The notes: generated by a model not told the origin, from the sequence alone. 64,000 bases of DNA from Rhodocytophaga rosea (GCF_010119975.1 NZ_CP048222.1:5804501-5868500), one strand, 5' to 3'. Shown: positions 8,920 through 20,369, counted from the first letter of the stretch. Numbers and translations are program-made.

Positions 8920-11451
8920 TTAGTTTTTTTCCAACGTAGCACTTGTAATAACCGGATTACCATATGCTGGAGCTGGAACATTATTTTCTATTACAGATAA
9001 GTTGAAAGGATTTTTTACTTTTTCTTTCAGCAAGGCAATGGCCAGTACTTCATCTACATGATCTACATAGTGAACAGTCAGGTCTTCGATGTAGGATGAA
9101 TTAATTTCTTCAATATCTTTTTTATTTTTTGAACACAGAATAATCTCTTTGATGCCAGCCCGTTTAGCGGCGAGAATTTTCTCTTTAATACCACCTACCG
9201 GTAATACCCGGCCTCTGAGCGTAATTTCACCAGTCATAGCCAGGCGGTCTTTTACTTTACGCTGGGTAAATACGGAAGCCAGAGAAGTAAACATCGTAAT
9301 ACCTGCAGAAGGGCCATCTTTAGGAACAGCACCAGCTGGTACATGTATGTGCAGATCAAACTGGTCGAATACCCGGTAATCGATATCGAGGGCCTCAGCA
9401 TTCGCCCGCAAATAAGACAAAGCAGCAATGGCAGATTCTTTCATCACATCTCCCAGTTGTCCGGAAAGAGTTAGTTTACCTCTGCCCCGGCTCAAACTAG
9501 ATTCAATGAACAGAATTTCACCGCCCACTTGTGTCCAGGCCAGGCCGGTAACCACACCAGGAGCTTCGTTGCTTTGATATAATTCTTTGTCGAATATTTC
9601 ACTGCCGAGCAATTTAGCCACATCTTTTGCCTGTATAACCTTATTATAAGGTTCTTCCATAGCTATTGATTTGGCAACTTTCCGGATAACAGCTCCTATT
9701 TTGCGTTCCAGATTCCGCACACCAGATTCTCTGGTATAATCATCAATAATTTTTACAATGGCTTTAGTATCGAAAGTTACATCTTTGGTTCCCAGGCCGT
9801 GTTCTTTTTTCTGCTTAGGAATCAAATGGCTTTTAGCAATTTGTACTTTTTCTTCCAGGGTATAGCCATTAATCTCTATTATTTCCATCCTGTCCCGTAA
9901 AGCCGGATGAATGGTTTCCAGAGAGTTAGCCGTGGCAATGAATAATACTTTGGAAAGGTCATATTCCACTTCCAGATAATTATCCATAAAGGCAAAATTC
10001 TGCTCCGGGTCTAATACTTCCAGTAGTGCAGAGGAAGGATCACCCCGGAAATCTGAAGAAACTTTATCAATCTCATCTAAAATAAAGACTGGGTTAGAAG
10101 ATTTTACTTTCTTAATATTCTGAACTAGCTTTCCTGGCATAGCTCCTACATAGGTTTTGCGGTGCCCTCTGATCTCCGCTTCATCATGCACCCCGCCTAA
10201 TGACATTCTGACATATTTACGATGCAAGGCTTTGGCAATAGAGCGGCCCAAAGAAGTTTTACCTACGCCGGGAGGTCCATATAAACAAAGAATAGGACCT
10301 TTCATGTTGTTTTTTAATTTCAACACGGCCAGGTATTCAATAATGCGTTCTTTTACCTTATCCAGCCCATAATGATCTGCATCCAGAATCTTTTTTGCTT
10401 TTTTTAGGTCAAAATTATCTTTAGTATATTCTCCCCAGGGCAGATCAGCCAGTAGTTCCACATAATTCATAGCTACCGGATATTCGGCAGCTGCCGGATT
10501 CATGCGGGTGATCTTGTCTACTTCTTTGTTGAAATGTTTGGCAACTATTTCTGGCCACTTCTTTTTTGCACCTTTTGCCCGCAGGTTTTCTATTTCCTGG
10601 TCCTGGCTTTCATACCCTAATTCATCCTGTAATACCTTGATTTGCTGGCGGAGATAATAATCACGCTGCTGCTGGTCAATATCAGAGTGCACCTTACTCT
10701 GAATTTCATGTTTTAATTCCAGTAATTGTATATCCTTCAGCATAAATTGCAACAAGGTTGTAGCCCGTTGCATGCCGTCATTAGTTTCCAGAATACGCTG
10801 CTTATCCGCTACATCTGCATTAATATTCGATGAAAGGAAATGAGTAAGAAAGCTGGGGCTCTCGATATTATCCAGGGCAATCTGCGCTTCCTGAGGAATT
10901 TCAGGATTGAGTTTCAGAATCTTGGAAGCTGCATCTTTCAGAGACCGTACCAATGCCTTGGTTTCCCGCTTGCTGCTATCAGGAAAGTTTTCATGAATAA
11001 GCGTTACTTTGGCTGTAATATAAGGTTCTTCCTGAATAAAGTTGGTTACTTCAAAACGCCTTTTTCCTTGAATAATAATGGTTGTATTGCCATCTGGCAG
11101 CACAAGCATCTTGAGAATATAGGCTACAGTACCAATCTTATAGAGATCTTCAGTACCTGGTTCTTCTCTAGACGTATTTGCCTGGGCAATCACTCCAATA
11201 ATGCGACTCCCTTTATATGCTTTTTTCACCAGGCGTATCGATTTCTGGCGGCTTACAGTAATGGGAATTACTACACCAGGAAATAATACTGTATTTTTAA
11301 CAGGCAGAATTGGCAGTTCGTCAGGGATTTTATACTTATCCATTTCTTCCTCTTCTTCCGGCGACAACAGGGGAATCATCTCAACAGCATCATCATCAGC
11401 GGCTTCGGGCAATAATACAGTCTGATACAATTTATGATTTTTATATTTCAT
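8920..11451 (-). CDS. lon: ATP-dependent protease Lon
   Basis: An 843-residue AAA+ serine protease for damaged and regulatory proteins. The N-terminal substrate domain starts near [18 protein letters not shown]. Walker A is GPPGVGKT near residue 392. The catalytic Ser is in [10 protein letters not shown] near residue 711, with the partner Lys a little downstream. I chose the ATG at 11451 ([10 protein letters not shown]), preceded by an AACGAG purine stretch. An in-frame start at 11583 would add 44 hydrophobic residues that do not resemble Lon. Confidence 0.95.
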   Translation of the reverse strand: MKYKNHKLYQTVLLPEAADDDAVEMIPLLSPEEEEEMDKYKIPDELPILPVKNTVLFPGVVIPITVSRQKSIRLVKKAYKGSRIIGVIAQANTSREEPGTEDLYKIGTVAYILKMLVLPDGNTTIIIQGKRRFEVTNFIQEEPYITAKVTLIHENFPDSSKRETKALVRSLKDAASKILKLNPEIPQEAQIALDNIESPSFLTHFLSSNINADVADKQRILETNDGMQRATTLLQFMLKDIQLLELKHEIQSKVHSDIDQQQRDYYLRQQIKVLQDELGYESQDQEIENLRAKGAKKKWPEIVAKHFNKEVDKITRMNPAAAEYPVAMNYVELLADLPWGEYTKDNFDLKKAKKILDADHYGLDKVKERIIEYLAVLKLKNNMKGPILCLYGPPGVGKTSLGRSIAKALHRKYVRMSLGGVHDEAEIRGHRKTYVGAMPGKLVQNIKKVKSSNPVFILDEIDKVSSDFRGDPSSALLEVLDPEQNFAFMDNYLEVEYDLSKVLFIATANSLETIHPALRDRMEIIEINGYTLEEKVQIAKSHLIPKQKKEHGLGTKDVTFDTKAIVKIIDDYTRESGVRNLERKIGAVIRKVAKSIAMEEPYNKVIQAKDVAKLLGSEIFDKELYQSNEAPGVVTGLAWTQVGGEILFIESSLSRGRGKLTLSGQLGDVMKESAIAALSYLRANAEALDIDYRVFDQFDLHIHVPAGAVPKDGPSAGITMFTSLASVFTQRKVKDRLAMTGEITLRGRVLPVGGIKEKILAAKRAGIKEIILCSKNKKDIEEINSSYIEDLTVHYVDHVDEVLAIALLKEKVKNPFNLSVIENNVPAPAYGNPVITSATLEKN

Positions 11452-11685
11452 CTCGTTAATTAGCAGGAAACATCTTATGCCATACTGGCACGTATTCCTG
11501 AAGTGTAAATGGTTTCGTAATAAATATGGTAAAGTTGCAAGTCCTATGCCAGAAAAGGCTACAAATGAAAGCATTACTTTCACCTATATGATCAGTATAA
11601 TTTTATTTTAATTATACTTATACTAATTTTCTGACTAAATTTTGTATACATAACTGAATATGCACATACCAAAAACAGTAATTAT

Positions 11686-13662
11686 ATGAAAGTCAGTAAA
11701 TATGTAATATTACTTTTCACTGCTGCTGTTTTATATAGTTACACCCCAGCTATGTGTCAGCAATATACTAAAGCAAAGTACAGAACCAAAGCAATAAAAA
11801 GTGCAGCAAGGGATAGCTTAGCAAGAACCGCTCAAACTCAGTTTGAATTTACGAATATTAACAAGATTCCTTACTATCAGGATGGCAAAATATTAGAGCA
11901 GATTGATAAGCTGGAAAAGAAGAAAGAATGGGAAAAAGCCTATGCCATGCTAACAAATTATGTAAAGAGTTTTGGTATACAGAACTTTTACCGCGATACC
12001 CCTTTATTGTGGCGGCTTGCCAAATTAGTAGAATTATTAGATGATATAGAAAAAGCCAAATACCTATACAGGCTTGTATTAAAGCATCACCGGGGTGATA
12101 TCCGCAAAGTGGAATTGTATTATGATTCTCTGTCTAAATATGATACCGATTATTTCGTTCCGATAGAATATTATTATGAATTAGTTGAGTACCGTAAATC
12201 AATTGATACGCTTCGTCCGCCGGTAGGAGTACTGCTGAATATGGGCTATGGAGTAAATTCTGAATATGCCGATTATGGCCCGACATTGAGTAAAGATAAC
12301 AACTCATTGTTGTTTACATCCAAAAGAAATGTGAAAAAGGTAGGGGTAAATACAGTAGTTAACGAAGATATTTATTACACCCGTAAGGTAGACGACATTT
12401 GGGAAGATGCTCAGTCTTTAAGCACCATCAATACCCGTTATAACGAAGGTTCAGCGAAAATCAGTAAAGATGGACGCACTTTGTTTTTCTCACGGTGTGC
12501 CAGTCCGGAGAGTTATGGTAATTGCGACATTTTTGTAGCCCAACTCCAGCCTGACAGTACCTGGGGCAATGTCCGGAATCTGGGGCCGCAGGTGAACAGT
12601 ACTGCCTGGGATTCTCATCCGGCTCTCTCTCATAATGAAGATACCTTATTTTTTGCTTCCGACCGGTTAGGTGGATTTGGCTTGTCGGACTTATATTTTA
12701 CATTCAAACGGGCAGATGGCAGCTGGGCACCTGCACAGAATATGGGTCCGGTTATTAACACAAGACAAAGTGAAGTAAGTCCTTTCTATCATCCGCAGTT
12801 CGATGTGTTGTATTTCAGCTCAAATGGACAATTGCTCAATTTTGGCGATTTTGACATATATAAGTGTTACAAGATTGAAGGCATGTGGCAAGAACCCAGA
12901 AGCATTGGTCCTCTGGTAAATGGCAGAGGAAGTGAGTATTATTTTACTATTGACTCCCAGTCTAAAGATTTATTTTATGCCCGGTCCGAACATGACGATA
13001 TTAAAAATATGGACCTGTTTTCTTTTCCACTACCCATGGAAGCTCAGCCGGGAGCGATCACTAAGTTTGAGGGTTCTGTAAAAGATTCTATTTCAGGAGC
13101 TGCTTTTACTGGCATTGTTTCCATTATAGATCTTACTAATAATATTGAAGTTGCCCCCAAATTCCTGCGTCCGGATGGGTCATATGATTTTGATCTGATC
13201 CGGAATAATGATTACCTGGTAATTATTACCGGAGAAGATTTCTTCCGGATTGAACGTACCTTCAGGCTGGTAGGAGATACGGCTATTCATATCGAAACGC
13301 CTCATATCGATCTGAAAAAATGGGAGTTTGCTTCTCTTGAATTCTCAGAGAACAGCGCTGAAATTAAGCCCGGCATGATGAAGGATCTGAATAAAGTCGT
13401 AGAATTTTTGCTGGATCACCCAGACTTTAAGTTAAAAATATCAGGACACACCGATTCACAGGGAGATGCCAATTCGAATATGAAACTTTCACAACGCCGG
13501 GCAGAATCAATAAAGAGCTATGTCATTAAGAAGGGCAATATGGAAGATAATCGGATAGAGGCTAAAGGTTATGGAAATACGATGCCTATTGTAGAGGAAA
13601 AAACAGATGCAGATAAGAAAATCAACCGAAGGGTAGAATTTGAGATATTCCGTCCTAAATGA
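11686..13662 (+). CDS. PorE-like OmpA family protein with PD40 propeller
   Basis: A 658-residue exported protein. In order: signal peptide (residues 1-25), TPR-like helices (about 60-150), PD40/WD40-like beta-propeller repeats (about 170-440, with repeated DG..LFF and SD..GG motifs), a carboxypeptidase-regulatory-like beta domain (about 445-530) and an OmpA peptidoglycan-binding domain (about 545-655, ISGHTDSQGDANSNMKLSQRRA). This order matches PorE, the T9SS-associated component of Porphyromonas gingivalis that links the machine to peptidoglycan. PorE is a lipoprotein; here the TPAMC segment is a poor lipobox, so anchoring is uncertain. A role in T9SS or gliding is inferred. Confidence 0.82.
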   Translation: MKVSKYVILLFTAAVLYSYTPAMCQQYTKAKYRTKAIKSAARDSLARTAQTQFEFTNINKIPYYQDGKILEQIDKLEKKKEWEKAYAMLTNYVKSFGIQNFYRDTPLLWRLAKLVELLDDIEKAKYLYRLVLKHHRGDIRKVELYYDSLSKYDTDYFVPIEYYYELVEYRKSIDTLRPPVGVLLNMGYGVNSEYADYGPTLSKDNNSLLFTSKRNVKKVGVNTVVNEDIYYTRKVDDIWEDAQSLSTINTRYNEGSAKISKDGRTLFFSRCASPESYGNCDIFVAQLQPDSTWGNVRNLGPQVNSTAWDSHPALSHNEDTLFFASDRLGGFGLSDLYFTFKRADGSWAPAQNMGPVINTRQSEVSPFYHPQFDVLYFSSNGQLLNFGDFDIYKCYKIEGMWQEPRSIGPLVNGRGSEYYFTIDSQSKDLFYARSEHDDIKNMDLFSFPLPMEAQPGAITKFEGSVKDSISGAAFTGIVSIIDLTNNIEVAPKFLRPDGSYDFDLIRNNDYLVIITGEDFFRIERTFRLVGDTAIHIETPHIDLKKWEFASLEFSENSAEIKPGMMKDLNKVVEFLLDHPDFKLKISGHTDSQGDANSNMKLSQRRAESIKSYVIKKGNMEDNRIEAKGYGNTMPIVEEKTDADKKINRRVEFEIFRPK

Positions 13663-13723
13663 TATACTTCTAAATTAATTACTCCTCGTTTTACTTATCC
13701 CTCAGATTTATTAGAAAATTAAG

Positions 13724-14212
13724 CTAATTTCCTACATCTTGTACCGTCTGCCCATTTTTAAATAAATAGGTAGACGTTTTCCGCAGATAATTCAGGTTTA
13801 CAATATTTACTTGGTCATCAAATAACTCTGTCAGAATCGTATTCTGTATACGCAGACCTCCCAGGTCATCAGTAGCTGATACTTCAACATATATCCAGGT
13901 TACATCTACTTCAATTTCTTTTCCTACAAACGTCATTTGCTGTTTATGGCCCTGTTTTGTATGAATGAGCAGATGTTTATTTATATACTTTTCAATGAAT
14001 GGATCTGCAAGTTTGGTATCTGAAATACTTACCTTCTGATTGTTATTTTCTCTGGTCAGTGCTGCTTCGAGGTCGTCAGTAAACACACGCAGGCTTACCT
14101 CAAAGGATTTTGTAGTTGTATTGTATTGAATCTGTGCCAGACTGGTGTGAAACTCATGTGCAGGCTCTGCCAATAAATAAATCCAGGATAGGAAGGAAAT
14201 AAACGATAACAT
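13724..14212 (-). CDS. DUF6702 family protein
   Basis: A 162-residue protein resembling the Bacteroidota DUF6702 family: HEFHTSLAQIQYNTTTKSFEVSLRVFTDDLEAALT after a short hydrophobic N-terminus (residues 1-16, probably a signal sequence). Family members are predicted periplasmic beta-rich proteins of unknown function. It lies downstream of recG on the same strand, 66 nt apart. Family recognition is from the N-terminal motif. Confidence 0.75.
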   Translation of the reverse strand: MLSFISFLSWIYLLAEPAHEFHTSLAQIQYNTTTKSFEVSLRVFTDDLEAALTRENNNQKVSISDTKLADPFIEKYINKHLLIHTKQGHKQQMTFVGKEIEVDVTWIYVEVSATDDLGGLRIQNTILTELFDDQVNIVNLNYLRKTSTYLFKNGQTVQDVGN

Positions 14213-14278
14213 GCTATACTAAATCAATTTATTAGCAAAAGGTTTCCGAAGATAAAATTTACCCTTTTTATACAAAAC

Positions 14279-16372
14279 TTAACTGATACGGCTCCAGTTG
14301 GTTTCGTCTTTCCGGAGTGAAAGGATATGATTTTTAATCACCGCATTCTGGGCATCTTCAAGTTCAGGATCGGCTTCCAGCATGGCCTGTGCTGCTTCCC
14401 TGGCTTGTTGAACAATAGCTCCATCTTTGGCTAAATCGGCGATTAATAAATCTAGCACGCCGCTTTGCTGGGTACCAGCCAGATCGCCAGGACCGCGGAG
14501 TTTGAGGTCCATGTCAGCTATTTCAAATCCGTTATTAGTTTTTACGAGCGATTCTATCCTGGTTCTTCCCTCGGTGGTGAGTTTATAATCTGTCATCAAT
14601 ATACAATACGACTGATCGGCTCCCCGGCCAACCCGCCCACGTAACTGGTGTAATTGCGCTAACCCGAAACGTTCTGCATTCTCAACTACCATTACAGAGG
14701 CATTGGGTACGTTTACGCCAACTTCTATTACGGTAGTAGCCACCATAATCTGCGTTTCGCCTTTTACAAAACGCTGCATTTCATAATCTTTGTCTTTTGC
14801 CTTCATTCGGCCATGCACAATACTGAGCTGGCATTCCGGAAATGCCCTGGCTACACTTTCGTAGCCGTCCATCAGATCTTTATAATCCAGTTTTTCTGAC
14901 TCTTCAATCAACGGATACACAATATATATTTGCCGGCCCTGTTGAATTTGTTCCCTTAAAAATCCAAATACCCGTAAGCGGTGCGCATCATAGCGGTGAA
15001 CAGTGCGTATAGGTTTTCTTCCGGCTGGAAGCTCATCAATAACCGATACATCCAGGTCGCCATATAATGTCATGGCCAGTGTACGGGGAATAGGCGTAGC
15101 AGTCATCACCAGAATATGCGGATAGACATCTTCATTTTTACTCCAAAGTTTTGCACGTTGTGCTACGCCAAACCGGTGTTGTTCATCAATAACACACAAT
15201 CCTAAATTTTTGAATTGTACTTTATCTTCCAGTAAGGCATGTGTTCCGATAATAATTTTAATATCGCCGGATAGTAAGTATTCGTGGGTAACTTTCCGGT
15301 GACCCATGCTGCTGGAGCCAGTTAATTTATCAATGGTAATCCCCAGTTGATCGGCATATTCTTTTAAGCCATAATAATGCTGATCAGCTAAAATCTCGGT
15401 AGGTGCCATCAAACAGGCTTGTGCCCCATTATCCAGTGCCATCAGCATACAAATAAAAGCAACGATGGTTTTGCCGCTTCCTACATCACCCTGCAATAGC
15501 CGGTTCATTTGCTTACCCGAGCAAAAATCTTTATAAATTTCCTTAATTACCCGCTTCTGGGCATTAGTTAAGTCAAACGAAAGATGGTCATTGTAGAAAG
15601 TAGTAAGTGTAGGAACCTGCTTGAATATCTGGCCTTTATAAACCGTTTTACGGATAAATTTAGTTTTGATCAGTTTGAGCTGGGTATAGAACAATTCCTC
15701 AAACTTGAGCCGGTATTTTGCTTTATCCAATAAATTATAGCTGCCCGGAAAGTGAATATTTTCCATGGCCTCTTTCTTTGACAGCAAATGATGGGAATGA
15801 ATCAACTCTGGAGTTAATGTTTCACGGATATGATTTCCGGCCTGGTCGAGCACCTGGCGCATCATTTTAGCAATGGCTTTACTATCTATAAACTTTTTAC
15901 GCAGCTTTTCAGTCACATTATATACTGGCTGAAGAAAACCTACTGAATTTTGTCCCTCTTCAAACAGTTCCATTTCCGGGTGTGGAATACTGATCTTGCC
16001 ATTAAAGAACTGAGGTTTTCCGAAAATAAGATAATCGGTGTTTTTCTTCAGATTCTTGCTCACCCAGGCAGCTCCCTGAAACCATACTAATTCCATTTCC
16101 TCATCTCCATCTGTGAAATAGGCTACCAGGCGGCTTTTATACCCTTCACCCACCGTCTCGTGCTGGTATATCTGTCCTTTAATCTGGACAAAAGACATAC
16201 TCTCGGAGATCTCACTAATGGCATAAATTTTTGTACGGTCTTCATGGCGGAAGGGATAACGCTGGATAAGATCGCCATAAGTAAAAATCTGTAGTTCAGT
16301 ATTAAGTAAGGCAGCTTTTTGTGGACCTACCCCTTTTAGAAATTCTATCCTGGTATCAAAAAAGTTACTCAT
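14279..16372 (-). CDS. recG: ATP-dependent DNA helicase RecG
   Basis: A 697-residue superfamily-2 helicase that remodels stalled forks and D-loops. An OB-fold wedge domain lies at about 60-150. Walker A GDVGSGKT is near residue 296 and the DEQH box (VIDEQHRFG) near 394. Motif V-VI QLRGRVGRG and the C-terminal GPGDLAGTQQSG follow, and the length is typical. It lies between gldD upstream and the DUF6702 gene downstream, all on the minus strand. Confidence 0.97.
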   Translation of the reverse strand: MSNFFDTRIEFLKGVGPQKAALLNTELQIFTYGDLIQRYPFRHEDRTKIYAISEISESMSFVQIKGQIYQHETVGEGYKSRLVAYFTDGDEEMELVWFQGAAWVSKNLKKNTDYLIFGKPQFFNGKISIPHPEMELFEEGQNSVGFLQPVYNVTEKLRKKFIDSKAIAKMMRQVLDQAGNHIRETLTPELIHSHHLLSKKEAMENIHFPGSYNLLDKAKYRLKFEELFYTQLKLIKTKFIRKTVYKGQIFKQVPTLTTFYNDHLSFDLTNAQKRVIKEIYKDFCSGKQMNRLLQGDVGSGKTIVAFICMLMALDNGAQACLMAPTEILADQHYYGLKEYADQLGITIDKLTGSSSMGHRKVTHEYLLSGDIKIIIGTHALLEDKVQFKNLGLCVIDEQHRFGVAQRAKLWSKNEDVYPHILVMTATPIPRTLAMTLYGDLDVSVIDELPAGRKPIRTVHRYDAHRLRVFGFLREQIQQGRQIYIVYPLIEESEKLDYKDLMDGYESVARAFPECQLSIVHGRMKAKDKDYEMQRFVKGETQIMVATTVIEVGVNVPNASVMVVENAERFGLAQLHQLRGRVGRGADQSYCILMTDYKLTTEGRTRIESLVKTNNGFEIADMDLKLRGPGDLAGTQQSGVLDLLIADLAKDGAIVQQAREAAQAMLEADPELEDAQNAVIKNHILSLRKDETNWSRIS

Positions 16373-16490
16373 CCGGTATTGAAGGCTTTTCTGTTATATG
16401 GCTCAAATCAAACTAATTGCTTGAATGTAATGAGCCATTATTCAACAAATAAACAAGTCTTCTTTTAATAAAATTAGAATTACAAAAATT

Positions 16491-17090
16491 TTATTCCCTC
16501 CATTCCAGCGTATTCAACATATGAAGCACGTCCGATTTTACATACTCAATCACTGGTGCCAAAGAATCATTTTTGGTAGCCGTCCGGAAATATAAAGCGC
16601 CCCGGAAGAAATGTGTCGTAGAATCGGACACATAAAACTGAAACTGGCTGGGTACTTCTCCTTCCAGTTCAAAGATATTGGCTGTTTTACCAGTAGGCGT
16701 TTTAACAACCGTTTCTTCAATGGAAGCGGCTTTAATCTGATGCTTTGAGGTAAGCTTATAAGAATCATTAATGTATTCCTGAAATTTTTTAGGGTCCTGG
16801 TTGATAGATTTATAGGTAATCTGCACATTGGCTTTCAACTGGGGATAATACACATAAATCCAGTGGGGTTCGGAAAGCGCAAACGTATCTTTTAAGATTT
16901 TGGCGTGAGCCGAATATTCAAAAAAGTAAGGATGCTTCTCCTGCAAAGGAATATAGGCTGGCTTTGGCAGATCAATCCGGTTGTATCCTTTGGGTTTGGG
17001 AACATACGCTTCTTCCTCGCAAGCGGTAAACAAAAATAATCCACCGCAGGATATGAATATCAAGAATAACTGACCTTTACGCAAAAGCAT
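16491..17090 (-). CDS. gldD: Gliding motility lipoprotein GldD
   Basis: A 199-residue lipoprotein. The lipobox FTAC places the lipidated Cys at residue 24, followed by an acidic stretch and [16 protein letters not shown], which is typical of GldD. GldD is required for gliding and T9SS-dependent secretion in Flavobacterium johnsoniae. I chose the ATG at 17090 since it gives a compact signal peptide; an in-frame start at 17159 adds 23 residues and would nearly abut gldE. It follows gldE as in Flavobacterium. Confidence 0.92.
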   Translation of the reverse strand: MLLRKGQLFLIFISCGGLFLFTACEEEAYVPKPKGYNRIDLPKPAYIPLQEKHPYFFEYSAHAKILKDTFALSEPHWIYVYYPQLKANVQITYKSINQDPKKFQEYINDSYKLTSKHQIKAASIEETVVKTPTGKTANIFELEGEVPSQFQFYVSDSTTHFFRGALYFRTATKNDSLAPVIEYVKSDVLHMLNTLEWRE

Positions 17091-17171
17091 AGTACTGAAT
17101 AATAGATTGTATATTGAATTGAATATAGTAGCTGGTTTATACAGATAATTCACCCGCATTTTTATGGTGAC

Positions 17172-18524
17172 TCAGGCACTTATTTTGGTAACACTATCCT
17201 TCTGCTTAGGTTCAATAGCTACTCTTACTTTTTTGATCCGTTTGGCGTTTACAGATACAATGGTAAATAAAAACTTATCGTAACTGGTTTTTTCGCCAAC
17301 CCTTGGCAGGCGTTCGAACAATTCGAGTAATAAGCCGCCTAATGATTCACTATCTCCCTTTACTTCATCAAAAACTGTATTATCCGCTTCCATCACTTTG
17401 CAAAAGTCATTTAATAAGGTTTTCCCTTCGAAGATATAAGTAGAATCATTCAGCTGGGTATATAAATCATTTGCCTCATCAAATTCATCATTAATTTCTC
17501 CTACAATTTCCTCAATGATATCTTCCAGGGTAATTAAACCAGCTGTACCTCCGTATTCATCTACCACAATGGCCATGTGCACCCTTTTCTCCTGAAAATC
17601 CTCCAGCAGGTCGTCAATTTTTTTGTTTTCCGGAATGAAATAGCCAGCTTTTAGCCATTGTTGCCAGCGGAAATTTTCGTCTTTATCAATATGCGGAAGT
17701 AAATCTTTGATATAGAGAATGCCTTCAATTTTATCGATGGTTTCTTTGTAAATAGGAACACGAGAATATCCAGACTTATTGATTTTATCCATGAGTTCAT
17801 GAAAATCCAGGTCCGCAGAAAAAGCGGTAATGTCCATCCGGGGCTGCATAATTTGCCTGGCAGATATATTACCAAAATTGACAATTCCTCTTAATATATC
17901 CCGTTCTTCTTCTGTTGCTTCCATACCGGTAGTGATTTCGAGGGCATAGTTTAAATCCTCTACTGATATTTTGTATTTCTTTTGCTCACTCCGGGCATCT
18001 ATCAGATTACCAATGCCGATCAGAATCCAGGAAAGTGGCCTGAACAAATAGCTGCTTATGTATAATAACAGGGCAGTGCTACGGATAAAAAAGAGTTTAC
18101 GTTCATGTACATATACCCTGGGCATAATTTCCCCAAAAAAAGCTATGCAGAATGTAGTAATTAAAATCAAAAATATTAGAGTGGTACCTGTAATTTCTCC
18201 ACTTATTTCCCGGGTAAGGTAGACTGTGAATACAATTATAGATATATAAAGAAAATAATTGACTATCAGAATAGTAGCTAATAATAGTTTAGGCGCATCA
18301 AATAATTTATTAATGATTTTCTGCAGCCTTCCGGAATTCTCTCTGATTTGAACTTGCTCCTGGGCGGACAATGAGAAAAAACTGGCTTCTGCACCTGAAA
18401 CCAATGCAGAAAGTAAAAGAAGAATAAATAAAAATACCAGATAGATTATAAGGGAGGTGCCTGAGACTATAGTCAAAAGCAACCATCCCGAAAGAGGGTC
18501 TCCTGGATCAAGGTGGGTTTGCAA
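17172..18524 (-). CDS. gldE: Gliding motility-associated protein GldE
   Basis: A 450-residue inner-membrane protein with an N-terminal CNNM/DUF21-type membrane domain (about 20-200, four hydrophobic segments), a CBS domain pair (MQPRMDITAFSADLDF onward, about 225-345) and a CorC/HlyC C-terminal domain (about 355-440). GldE is paired with GldD in gliding Bacteroidota and can partly compensate for GldB defects in F. johnsoniae. It sits between ssb and gldD, and the four-gene order mutY-ssb-gldE-gldD suggests one operon. Confidence 0.92.
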   Translation of the reverse strand: MQTHLDPGDPLSGWLLLTIVSGTSLIIYLVFLFILLLLSALVSGAEASFFSLSAQEQVQIRENSGRLQKIINKLFDAPKLLLATILIVNYFLYISIIVFTVYLTREISGEITGTTLIFLILITTFCIAFFGEIMPRVYVHERKLFFIRSTALLLYISSYLFRPLSWILIGIGNLIDARSEQKKYKISVEDLNYALEITTGMEATEEERDILRGIVNFGNISARQIMQPRMDITAFSADLDFHELMDKINKSGYSRVPIYKETIDKIEGILYIKDLLPHIDKDENFRWQQWLKAGYFIPENKKIDDLLEDFQEKRVHMAIVVDEYGGTAGLITLEDIIEEIVGEINDEFDEANDLYTQLNDSTYIFEGKTLLNDFCKVMEADNTVFDEVKGDSESLGGLLLELFERLPRVGEKTSYDKFLFTIVSVNAKRIKKVRVAIEPKQKDSVTKISA

Positions 18525-18551
18525 AGCAAAAAAGCTTAGTGAAACAATAAG

Positions 18552-19019
18552 TTAGAAAGGCAAATCATCGCCTCCCGAATCGTCACTCGTTTGTAAAGGA
18601 GGAGCAACCTGCTTGGTAGAAGAAGCAAATGTATTAGACGCCTGCCCGGAGGAGGAAGAATTATAGTTAGTTCCGCCCTCATCACTTGGCCTGCCTCCCA
18701 GCAAAGTCAGTTCAGTGCCTAACACTTCTAATGAGTATCTTTCTTTGCCATCCTTATCAGTATAGGTCCGCACACTCAATCTCCCTTCTATGTACACCGG
18801 ATTTCCTTTCTTGAGATATTTTTCTACCACATCTGCCTTCTGGTTCCAGAATGATACCCTGAACCATTCGGTTTTTTCCTGCCTCTGACCAGTTTTATCG
18901 GTATAAGCATCAGTTACAGCCACAGAAAAATCAGCTACTTTTCTGTCTGCACTGATACTGCGTACTTCAGGGTCTCTGCCTAGGTTGCCAATGATGGTAA
19001 TTTTATTATAGCTAGCCAT
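18552..19019 (-). CDS. ssb: Single-stranded DNA-binding protein
   Basis: A 155-residue protein with an N-terminal OB fold (MASYNKITIIGNLGRDPEVR to about 110), a flexible Ser/Gly/Gln linker, and the acidic DDLPF tail that recruits repair proteins. It starts 61 nt after mutY and ends 27 nt before gldE on the same strand. Confidence 0.97.
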   Translation of the reverse strand: MASYNKITIIGNLGRDPEVRSISADRKVADFSVAVTDAYTDKTGQRQEKTEWFRVSFWNQKADVVEKYLKKGNPVYIEGRLSVRTYTDKDGKERYSLEVLGTELTLLGGRPSDEGGTNYNSSSSGQASNTFASSTKQVAPPLQTSDDSGGDDLPF

Positions 19020-19080
19020 AACTGATTGATTTTGGGATAGAATAAAAATGTAAAACTACGTAATGTTTTCTTAAAAATAC

Positions 19081-20145
19081 TTAAAAAAAGTATTCGTGCA
19101 AATATTTATTTATCAAAACAGGCTTGGGCAAATCCTGTATTTCATCAAGTGAATAAAAGGAAATTCCAAGCCTGGAGGCAATTTCGCTGCTTTTCTCTGA
19201 TGATATGGCTAGGTGCCAGAATCTTGCATATACCTTCTGGTGGGTGAGAATATGGGTGTATGTTAGCGACTCTTTTTCTAAAGTAGCTTCCCCAAAAAGT
19301 TCTGTTAAATCATGTTTTAGCAGTAATGTTTCCAGAGAATAAAATTCTTTTTCCTCCAATAAATAAAAGTCATATAGGCCGCTCCAGATGTCTTTCATGT
19401 TACGTTCTTTCATGGCCAGTTTATCATCCGATTTTAGAATGAGGTAATGAAAGTATCTTTCTTTGCTATTGTTTTTTTTTGCTTTTACCGGCAATACTTC
19501 CTGCCTTCCGGTAAGATTTGCAATACACTCATTATTAAAAGGGCAGAACATACACTGGGGTGAAACCGGTGTACATAGCAAGGCACCAAATTCCATTATA
19601 CCCTGGTTAAACAGATCAGGATTTTCAGCTGGGATTAATTCATTGGCAAGTTTAGTAAATTGTTTTTTGCCTTCGTTGCTTGAAATGTCAGTATCGATGC
19701 CGAACAAACGGGAAAGTACCCTGAATACATTTCCATCGAGTACTGCTACCTGTTCCTGGAAGGCAAAAGAAGCAATGGCAGCGGCTGTATAAGGACCAAT
19801 ACCTTTCAGGGTAAGAAGGTTAGAATAGGTTTCGGGAAACGTGCCCTGGTGTTGCTCATGCACAATTTTGGCAGTTTTATGCATATTTCTGGCGCGGGCA
19901 TAATAACCTAATCCCTGCCACAAACGTAATACCTCTCTTTCATCTGCCTGGGCTAAGTCTTGTACCGTTGGGAATTTTTCGGCAAAAGCCAGATAGTAAG
20001 GCATACCTTGTTTTACACGGGTTTGCTGGAGAATAATTTCGGACAGCCAGATCAGATAAGGGTTTCGGGTGTGCCGCCAGGGAAGGTCACGCTTATGACG
20101 TAAATACCATTCTATAAGTTTACTGGCGAAAAAATGTTTGTTCAA
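19081..20145 (-). CDS. mutY: A/G-specific adenine glycosylase MutY
   Basis: A 354-residue DNA repair glycosylase that removes adenine opposite 8-oxoguanine. The catalytic Glu36 is in SEIILQQTRV and Asp137 in VLDGNVFRV, after the helix-hairpin-helix LKGIGPYTAAA. Four cysteines (191, 198, 201, 207) bind the 4Fe-4S cluster. The C-terminal NUDIX-like domain from about 230 recognises 8-oxoG. It is the first gene of the apparent mutY-ssb-gldE-gldD operon. Confidence 0.97.
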   Translation of the reverse strand: MNKHFFASKLIEWYLRHKRDLPWRHTRNPYLIWLSEIILQQTRVKQGMPYYLAFAEKFPTVQDLAQADEREVLRLWQGLGYYARARNMHKTAKIVHEQHQGTFPETYSNLLTLKGIGPYTAAAIASFAFQEQVAVLDGNVFRVLSRLFGIDTDISSNEGKKQFTKLANELIPAENPDLFNQGIMEFGALLCTPVSPQCMFCPFNNECIANLTGRQEVLPVKAKKNNSKERYFHYLILKSDDKLAMKERNMKDIWSGLYDFYLLEEKEFYSLETLLLKHDLTELFGEATLEKESLTYTHILTHQKVYARFWHLAISSEKSSEIASRLGISFYSLDEIQDLPKPVLINKYLHEYFF

Positions 20146-20361
20146 AACGTTGGTTACTATACAATAATATGAATGAAGTATCGTATAAGGTTAACAAGTA
20201 AATGTTCAAAATTGTTGATGAAAGAGGTAAAAATTAATCAAAAATAAGTATTCCAATAACAGAACAGAATGAACAATTTTAAATACTTTTTTGTCATATA
20301 TGCTTAAAGGTTATTGGATTATATTTTTGGATAATTGTTTTTAATTTAAAAAATCAAAATT

Positions 20362-20369
20362 TACCTTTG
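20362..20369 (+). promoter_or_regulatory. -7 element of the HU gene
   Basis: TACCTTTG matches TAnnTTTG exactly and lies 65 nt before the GTG start. A G-T-rich stretch at 20335-20342 is a weak -33 candidate. Confidence 0.5.

Noticed and set aside
11452-11583. 44-residue N-terminal extension of Lon
   Set aside because: Hydrophobic and unlike Lon; a good ATG with a purine stretch exists at 11451.
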